From Alistipes sp. (GTDB taxonomy: Bacteria; Bacteroidota; Bacteroidia; Bacteroidales; Rikenellaceae), in assembly GCA_017391435.1 (NCBI GenBank), contig JAFOYS010000116.1, positions 1 through 6,346 of the forward strand: 6,346 nt of DNA, read 5' to 3'. A model generated the notes under the pieces. The model made no database searches. It saw only the letters and a list, made by a program, of their open reading frames with translations, and had not been told where the DNA came from. Positions within the stretch are counted from its first letter, which is position 1, and every line of letters starts with the position of its first letter. Positions 1 through 4,662 of the stretch are shown here, piece after piece. Both the position numbers and the translations under genes were made by a program.

Positions 1-140
1 GTCTCCTCACACATCTTGTAAGGGTCGATGCCCTTCTCATCACAGATAGCCTTAGCCTCCTCGATTGACTGAATACCATATTGTGCAAGCACAGCGTTAA
101 TCTTATCTATTCTGCGCTCATAGCTCTCAAATAATGCCAT
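1..140 (-). CDS. GGGtGRT-family protein, N-terminal fragment (runs off left edge)
   Basis: Only the first 46 codons are inside the window; the frame is open to base 1. The protein begins MALFESYERRIDKINAVL, followed by a stretch containing SIEEAKAICDEKGIDPYK. I recognise this N-terminus from memory as that of the GGGtGRT protein family, which is named for a glycine-rich motif that would lie further on and is not visible here. The family is found in Bacteroidota and other anaerobes and has no established biochemical function that I know of. The start is the ATG at 140; upstream there is an AT-rich leader with no clear Shine-Dalgarno sequence, as is usual in Bacteroidota. The gene follows the NifU-like gene after only 35 bases with no terminator-like hairpin between them, so co-transcription is likely. 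Being next to the scaffold-like gene supports the family call and hints at a metal or cofactor role, but that is inference. Confidence 0.72.
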   Translation of the reverse strand, partial: MALFESYERRIDKINAVLAQYGIQSIEEAKAICDEKGIDPYKMCEE

Positions 141-175
141 AATCAAATAAATCTTTAATGGTTTAACAATATGGT

Positions 176-868
176 TTACTCGTGACGAGGATCAATATAC
201 TTAACAGCGTCCTTGAAACGGCCATAAGAACCCTTAGCCTTCTCAAGTGCCTCAACTGGCTCGATGCCCTTCTTTACGAAGTCCATAAACTTGCCGAGGT
301 GAACGAACTCATAACCGATAATCTCGTCGTTAGCGTCAAGACCCATTCGTGTGCAGTAACCCTCAGCCATCTCAAGGTAGCGAGCACCCTTTGCAAGAGT
401 ACCGAACATTGTACCTACCTGTGAACGAAGACCCTTACCGAGGTCCTCAAGAGAAGCACCGATAACAAGACCGCCCTCAGAGAATGCTGACTGAGTACGA
501 CCATAAACAATCTGCTTGAAAAGCTCACGCATAGCAGTATTGATAGCATCGCAAACAAGGTCAGTATTAAGCGCCTCAAGGATAGTCTTACCAGGGAGAA
601 TCTCTGAAGCCATTGCTGCAGAGTGAGTCATACCAGAGCAACCGATAGTCTCAACAAGAGCCTCCTGGATGATACCGTCCTTAACATTGAGAGTCAGCTT
701 ACAAGCACCCTGCTGTGGTGCACACCAACCAATACCGTGAGTAAGACCAGAAATGTCCTTAATCTCTTTGGCGCGTACCCACTTGCCCTCCTCTGGAATT
801 GGAGCAGACTCGTGATTAGCACCCTTCTTTACGCAGCACATCTGCTGCACTTCGTGTGAATAAATCAT
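176..868 (-). CDS. NifU/IscU-N-like iron-sulfur cluster scaffold family protein
   Basis: A 230-residue, probably cytoplasmic protein of the NifU N-terminal/IscU-like family, normally annotated in Bacteroidales as an iron-sulfur cluster assembly scaffold. The IscU-like core spans about residues 45-105: GWCAPQQGACKLTLNV (Cys49, Cys56), then IGCSGMTHSAAMASEILPGK (Cys77), resembling the IscU region where the second ligand cysteine is followed by a helix and a Gly-Lys turn. Other cysteines are 11, 12, 106 and 172. I cannot place a clean equivalent of the third IscU ligand cysteine, so genuine scaffold activity should not be assumed. Residues 120-230 go beyond a minimal IscU domain and are specific to this subfamily. 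The ATG at 868 gives MIYSHEVQQM, the usual N-terminus as I remember it; the next Met (residue 10) would remove conserved sequence. Codon use is strongly biased (GGT, GCT, CGT, nearly always AAG, no ATA), suggesting high expression. A promoter element lies upstream and the GGGtGRT-type gene downstream. Confidence 0.88.
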   Translation of the reverse strand: MIYSHEVQQMCCVKKGANHESAPIPEEGKWVRAKEIKDISGLTHGIGWCAPQQGACKLTLNVKDGIIQEALVETIGCSGMTHSAAMASEILPGKTILEALNTDLVCDAINTAMRELFKQIVYGRTQSAFSEGGLVIGASLEDLGKGLRSQVGTMFGTLAKGARYLEMAEGYCTRMGLDANDEIIGYEFVHLGKFMDFVKKGIEPVEALEKAKGSYGRFKDAVKYIDPRHE

Positions 869-873
869 AGAGT

Positions 874-891
874 TTTATTTTTTAAAATAAA
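874..891. repeat. AT-only inverted repeat in the leader of the scaffold-like gene
   Basis: An 8-base perfect inverted repeat (TTTATTTT and AAAATAAA) separated by two bases, 5 bases before the ATG of the NifU-like gene. It contains no G or C and would form a weak hairpin at best. It may be only the A/T-rich translation initiation region typical of Bacteroidota. It overlaps the place where a ribosome would bind, so a structural or protein-binding role is possible but unsupported. Confidence 0.3.
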
Positions 892-910
892 GTTTGTACA
901 CAATCTTTTG

Positions 911-918
911 CAAAGGTA
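911..918 (-). promoter_or_regulatory. Probable Bacteroidota-type -7 promoter element
   Basis: Read on the minus strand the bases are TACCTTTG, an exact match to the TAnnTTTG -7 consensus of the Bacteroidota primary sigma factor. It ends 42 bases before the ATG of the NifU-like gene, giving a leader of roughly 35 bases. I do not see a good TTTG at the expected -33 spacing, so the upstream half is weak. Its place in the 100-base gap after the lipoprotein gene suggests that the scaffold-like and GGGtGRT genes form their own transcript. Confidence 0.55.
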
Positions 919-968
919 ATAAAAATTATGGATAAACCCACGCTTTGCCGCAATATTTTTACACTTAA

Positions 969-3900
969 CTACGGATGCTCAACAAATCTCTTTGAGTAGA
1001 GGCTCTTTGCCAGAGCCACCTGATCTGTTGTAAGGAAATCTATACCACACTGATAGATATCCAACATAGAGGCCAGATCATTGACAGTCCAAGTATTTAC
1101 AGTCATTGTTAAGCTATGTGCTTGGTCTATCATATGCAGATTGTTCTGCAGCGAGTTCCACTTGTAGTCTATGTTGTTAATACCGTCGGCCCAAACCTGC
1201 CCTGGACTCTTATCTGACGAGCTTGAGAGGTATCCGACTGTGATATTTGGCAACAACTGTGCAGCAAGACGGCAAGCATCGTAGCTGAAGCTGATAAAGT
1301 CTACCTGGTTTTCAAAGCCCATTGACTTTATAAGGTCTACTGCTCGCTGGGTACAAGCGAGTGTATTTGCTGTGCTATTGTGCTTCTTGACCTCTACAAT
1401 AAGTCTGAGGTTTGGAGTAGACTTTGCCTGCTCAAGAATAGCCTGAAGGGTTGGCAGCTTCTCGCCATTGCTCAGAGTCTCGTTCTTTAGCTGTGCATAG
1501 GTAGATTTCTCAATAACAAGGCCACTCATATCTGTTGTCTTGTCGTGGTTGACAACAATTACACCATCAGAGGTTGTAAAGATATCAAACTCCGTTCCGT
1601 AGATGCCGCCAATTTTCTGTGCCGAGATAAACGATGCCATAGAGTTATCCGCCTCGCCGTTGTTGCACACACCGCGGTGAGCCACAATCTGCGGAGCAGT
1701 GTAGTTGCGAGGGTTAGTTAGGACTGTAAAGTCAACATTGCCTATAAAGCTACTATCCTTACCCCTTACAACATAGAGTCCATAGCGTCCTGAGACCATA
1801 TCCTGAGGGATTGTCGCCACAACCCTATCCGACTCAACGCTACACTGTGGCTGACTGATTATAGCCGACGAGTGAGGTCTAAACTCAAGCACATCCCCAC
1901 TCTTAAGACCTGTTGCATAGACAGAGTATCGGCTACCTGGCTTAACTTCAGCACGCGAGAAGTGCTCAATATTTGTAAGGTTTATGGTCGATGCGACTCT
2001 ATCTCGCTTTGCCGCGTTCCACAACGCTGCAACCTGAGCGTCAGTAAGCGGAGCGTCATAGATACGCGCCATAGCCACATCTCCATTCCAACAATTCTGT
2101 GGCGAAGATGGAACATTCTTGCAAGAATCGCCACCAATAGCAAACCAGTAGGCTGCATCGTTCTTTGGCTGTACAAAGTTGCCAGAAGTTGTTACGGTGT
2201 CATACCTAACGCCATCAACATAGACCGTTGCATAACCAAGGCTCTTGTTCCACACTCCGACAATATGGTAGTACTGGCCAACCTTTGGATTGACGCTACT
2301 TGTAGCCCACACATAACCACTACCCACGCGAGGCAGGAAGGTAATACCGCTACCCTTGTCACTCTTTGTGAGCAAAAAGCCCGTACCGCCCGTATCGTGG
2401 CAAGAGAACCACTTAGCCTCATCGTCTCCGCTATGAGGGGTGTTTATCCTTATGATGGTCTCCATAGTGTGGCCATCGGCAAGCTCTTCGCGGAACGACG
2501 CATTGTTCTGGAAGTTAATCTTATAGAAGCCCGAAGCGACATCTGAGTAGAGGTCGTGGGCAAATCGTGCCATATAGCAACCCTGATAGTTCTCGTAGTA
2601 TGTAGAGAGATTTGCAGAGGCCGAGTGCTCGACATACATCATCTTTGCCGATACATCTACAGCCGAGCAGTCTGCATTGAAGACCACATCGAGCATATCT
2701 GCCCTCGGTAGAGAGTCTACAACAAGGTCTATCTCGCCTATATTAAGGCTCTCTGCAGCGCGAGTAATAACTATGTCGTAGCTACCACTAACGCACTCTG
2801 GAATGACAAATGTAATACAATCTGCATAGCAAGATGTACTACACTTATACTCCGCCGCCGCACCACGCAGTGTCACACCATCGCCCGTCTCAAAGCCATA
2901 ACCGTAGATAGTATATCTGTAGCCTACGCTCACCGTAGCCTCAGCAGCATACTTTACCCCCTGCAGCACAATACCACTGCTACTACGCTCACGCTTTGAC
3001 TGCTCATAGAGTGTAGCAACATCTGCCGCTACGAGTGGTGTGTTGTACATTCTTGCAAGAAGCACCGTTCCATTAAAGGCACGCTCACCCTTGCCAGAGC
3101 CCGTGTCGGCACCTATGCAGACCCTCTGGCTATCACTCTTATCCGAGATAGTAAGCTCCGCACCCGCCACAGATGTACTTCCGCACAGCAGGCCATCTAT
3201 GTAGATGTGAATCTTCTCGTTCTGCTTATCCCAGACACCGACAATGTGGTAGTATACATTCTTCTTCGGAACAACACCACTTGAAGCCCTTTGATAGCCC
3301 GCAGTGCCGTTAATAGTAAAGTTTGGCATAAAGACTATATCTCCGCCACTGGACTGCGAGCCGACAATAAGACCAAAGCCTGCAGCATCCTGACCAGAGA
3401 AGAACTTAACCTCTCCAGAAGGCATATCTACAGCCGGACTTATCAGACACTCCATAGTAAAACCGTCAGAGATTGCACTCTTAAAGCTGTCACTATCAGC
3501 ATAGCTTACAGAGTAGTAACCTTCTGTAACAGAAGTGCTTATAGCGTGTCCAAAGCGAGCAACATTTGCCCCCTGCACCGCATCGTAGAAGACTGATAGC
3601 GCACTTGACGGATAACTTACCACATCCATCTTCATTGGCGAAAGGTCAACAGCAGTAGCATCTGCATTAAATGATATATTGAGCAGATCTGCAACAACTA
3701 CCCTATTTGTTGCCGCATATGTAAGTGTCGGCATTCTGTAGATAGTATTGCGCGTAAGGTCCACAGCCGAAGAGTGTCGGCGAGTCATTGACATACCGCT
3801 ATTGTCGTACAGAGTAACCTCAAAACCGTGCTGGAGAAGAGTCGGAGCAACGGCAATATAGAACTCTTTAGGCGTATCGCTTAGCGCGCAATCACACTGA

Positions 3901-4520
3901 AGAGTAACAACCGTAGAGCCCCCTCTAATCTCAACCTGCGGCTCAGAGCCCCTAAACTCAACATTGGCAGTTCCTGCAATATACTCTGCGCCAGCGGCCT
4001 TAATCTCAATCTTTGTCAGAGTAGCTTTACCCTTGACACTCAGAGCAATAACAGACGAGAGGTTGGCCATCTTCAGATTGTTATCCACCCCACAAGCAGC
4101 CATAACAAAGCCCTGACGGTCATAGCTCGGCTTGTCACCTCTTACGCTCTGCACCGCAGGAAACTCTACGGAGAGCACCGCACCATTTAGTGCGCTGTGC
4201 GAGTTGTATGGATAGAGGGCATATATCTGATTCTGGCTACCCACAGCGGCCTCGCCCTCAAAAGTGGCACTCTGCGTTGCTGCGCCCGACTTGAGGGTAA
4301 AGCAAGAGTTTACGGCACTGCGATAGAATACCGAAATCTGGTCTGCTTGCTCCCAATAGTGGCGATATGCTGCACCAAGATTCTCAAAATATGCTCTTGT
4401 TGTCTCATCTACGCCAAGAACTATCTCACTACGCTCCAAAGGCACTCTCTCTACCTCCTGATACTTTGAACAGGAGAGTGACACAAGTATAACTGATAAA
4501 ATAACAAGTAATCGTCTCAT
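969..4520 (-). CDS. Multidomain lipoprotein: fimbrillin-like + 2x(LamG-like + IPT/TIG-like) + GDPD
   Basis: An 1183-residue predicted lipoprotein. Residues 1-17 are a lipoprotein signal peptide (MRRLLVILSV..., lipid-accepting Cys17 in VSLSC); Ser at -3 is slightly atypical. The residues after Cys17 (SKYQEVE) carry only weak acidity, so a surface-export signal is not clear. Residues about 25-270 resemble fimbrillin/Mfa-like proteins, including the ETTRAYF and QIYALYPYN segments. Two homologous modules follow (277-603 and 607-934), each a LamG/concanavalin-like beta-sandwich with a conserved YYHIVGVW(D/N)K strand, then an IPT/TIG-like domain ending in VSG-Y. Residues about 944-1175 are a glycerophosphodiester phosphodiesterase barrel: His948-Arg949-Gly950, Glu977 and Asp979, His992, Glu1043, a late Trp1144 and TTD at 1164-1166. 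The family hydrolyses glycerophosphodiesters to glycerol 3-phosphate and an alcohol, usually with a divalent metal. The true substrate here is unknown. The gene starts 12 bases after a small peptide gene and ends with TAG; no clear terminator follows. Confidence 0.9.
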   Translation of the reverse strand: MRRLLVILSVILVSLSCSKYQEVERVPLERSEIVLGVDETTRAYFENLGAAYRHYWEQADQISVFYRSAVNSCFTLKSGAATQSATFEGEAAVGSQNQIYALYPYNSHSALNGAVLSVEFPAVQSVRGDKPSYDRQGFVMAACGVDNNLKMANLSSVIALSVKGKATLTKIEIKAAGAEYIAGTANVEFRGSEPQVEIRGGSTVVTLQCDCALSDTPKEFYIAVAPTLLQHGFEVTLYDNSGMSMTRRHSSAVDLTRNTIYRMPTLTYAATNRVVVADLLNISFNADATAVDLSPMKMDVVSYPSSALSVFYDAVQGANVARFGHAISTSVTEGYYSVSYADSDSFKSAISDGFTMECLISPAVDMPSGEVKFFSGQDAAGFGLIVGSQSSGGDIVFMPNFTINGTAGYQRASSGVVPKKNVYYHIVGVWDKQNEKIHIYIDGLLCGSTSVAGAELTISDKSDSQRVCIGADTGSGKGERAFNGTVLLARMYNTPLVAADVATLYEQSKRERSSSGIVLQGVKYAAEATVSVGYRYTIYGYGFETGDGVTLRGAAAEYKCSTSCYADCITFVIPECVSGSYDIVITRAAESLNIGEIDLVVDSLPRADMLDVVFNADCSAVDVSAKMMYVEHSASANLSTYYENYQGCYMARFAHDLYSDVASGFYKINFQNNASFREELADGHTMETIIRINTPHSGDDEAKWFSCHDTGGTGFLLTKSDKGSGITFLPRVGSGYVWATSSVNPKVGQYYHIVGVWNKSLGYATVYVDGVRYDTVTTSGNFVQPKNDAAYWFAIGGDSCKNVPSSPQNCWNGDVAMARIYDAPLTDAQVAALWNAAKRDRVASTINLTNIEHFSRAEVKPGSRYSVYATGLKSGDVLEFRPHSSAIISQPQCSVESDRVVATIPQDMVSGRYGLYVVRGKDSSFIGNVDFTVLTNPRNYTAPQIVAHRGVCNNGEADNSMASFISAQKIGGIYGTEFDIFTTSDGVIVVNHDKTTDMSGLVIEKSTYAQLKNETLSNGEKLPTLQAILEQAKSTPNLRLIVEVKKHNSTANTLACTQRAVDLIKSMGFENQVDFISFSYDACRLAAQLLPNITVGYLSSSSDKSPGQVWADGINNIDYKWNSLQNNLHMIDQAHSLTMTVNTWTVNDLASMLDIYQCGIDFLTTDQVALAKSLYSKRFVEHP
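1719..3692 (-). repeat. Two-copy internal protein module (about 330 residues each) within the lipoprotein gene
   Basis: Copy 1 covers about 3692-2712 (residues 277-603) and copy 2 about 2702-1719 (residues 607-934), offset by about 330 residues. Matching segments include ADLLNISFNADATAVDLS with ADMLDVVFNADCSAVDVS, YYHIVGVWDK with YYHIVGVWNK, and ARMYNTPL with ARIYDAPL. Each copy consists of a LamG-like domain followed by an IPT/TIG-like domain. The copies have diverged well beyond nucleotide identity, so this is an old domain duplication and not a recombination-active DNA repeat. Boundaries are approximate. Confidence 0.85.
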
Positions 4521-4532
4521 TGTACAAAGTCT

Positions 4533-4652
4533 TTAATCCCACTCTAAATCCTTAATCTGCGAATCGTCATCCATACTGGACGAAACGGTAAATCCCGCCT
4601 CTACTACTGCCGTAATACTCTCCAGCTGAGGGGTTGTGTAATTGCGTTTCAT
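4533..4652 (-). CDS. Small peptide, 39 residues, between the AsmA-like and lipoprotein genes
   Basis: A short frame from ATG at 4652 to TAA at 4533. It begins MKRNYTTPQLESI, continues with AVVEAGFTVSSS, and ends in an acidic tail, SMDDDSQIKDLEWD. It has no transmembrane segment and no signal peptide. It fits tightly between its neighbours, 10 bases after the AsmA-like stop and 12 bases before the lipoprotein start, which argues for a real translated gene. From memory, Bacteroidales genomes hold many short proteins of this style (MK-K/R-x-Y-x-x-P start, a central V-E-x-G-F-like stretch, acidic end with WD), often near fimbrillin or other surface-protein genes; I know of no function for them. 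It could instead be a leader peptide that sets translation of the downstream gene by coupling. The start could only be this ATG or the internal Met27, which would leave 13 residues. Confidence 0.66.
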   Translation of the reverse strand: MKRNYTTPQLESITAVVEAGFTVSSSMDDDSQIKDLEWD

Positions 4653-4662
4653 AACTTTGCGA

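Noticed and set aside
141..175. Promoter or terminator between the scaffold-like gene and the GGGtGRT-type gene
   Set aside because: The 35-base gap has no TAnnTTTG match and no hairpin; it looks like a plain AT-rich intergenic leader.
182..859. Plus-strand frames opposite the NifU-like gene
   Set aside because: The minus-strand gene here is strongly conserved with biased codons; the opposite frames have no recognisable features.
900..968. Intrinsic terminator after the lipoprotein gene
   Set aside because: No GC-rich stem followed by a T-run is visible on the minus strand. The small GGG...TCC pairing near 927-936 is too short to support a call.
1872..2546. A 224-codon open frame on the plus strand opposite the lipoprotein gene
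   Set aside because: It lies wholly antisense to a well-supported coding region with recognisable domains, its product has no recognisable motif, and it has the composition expected of a reverse-frame shadow.
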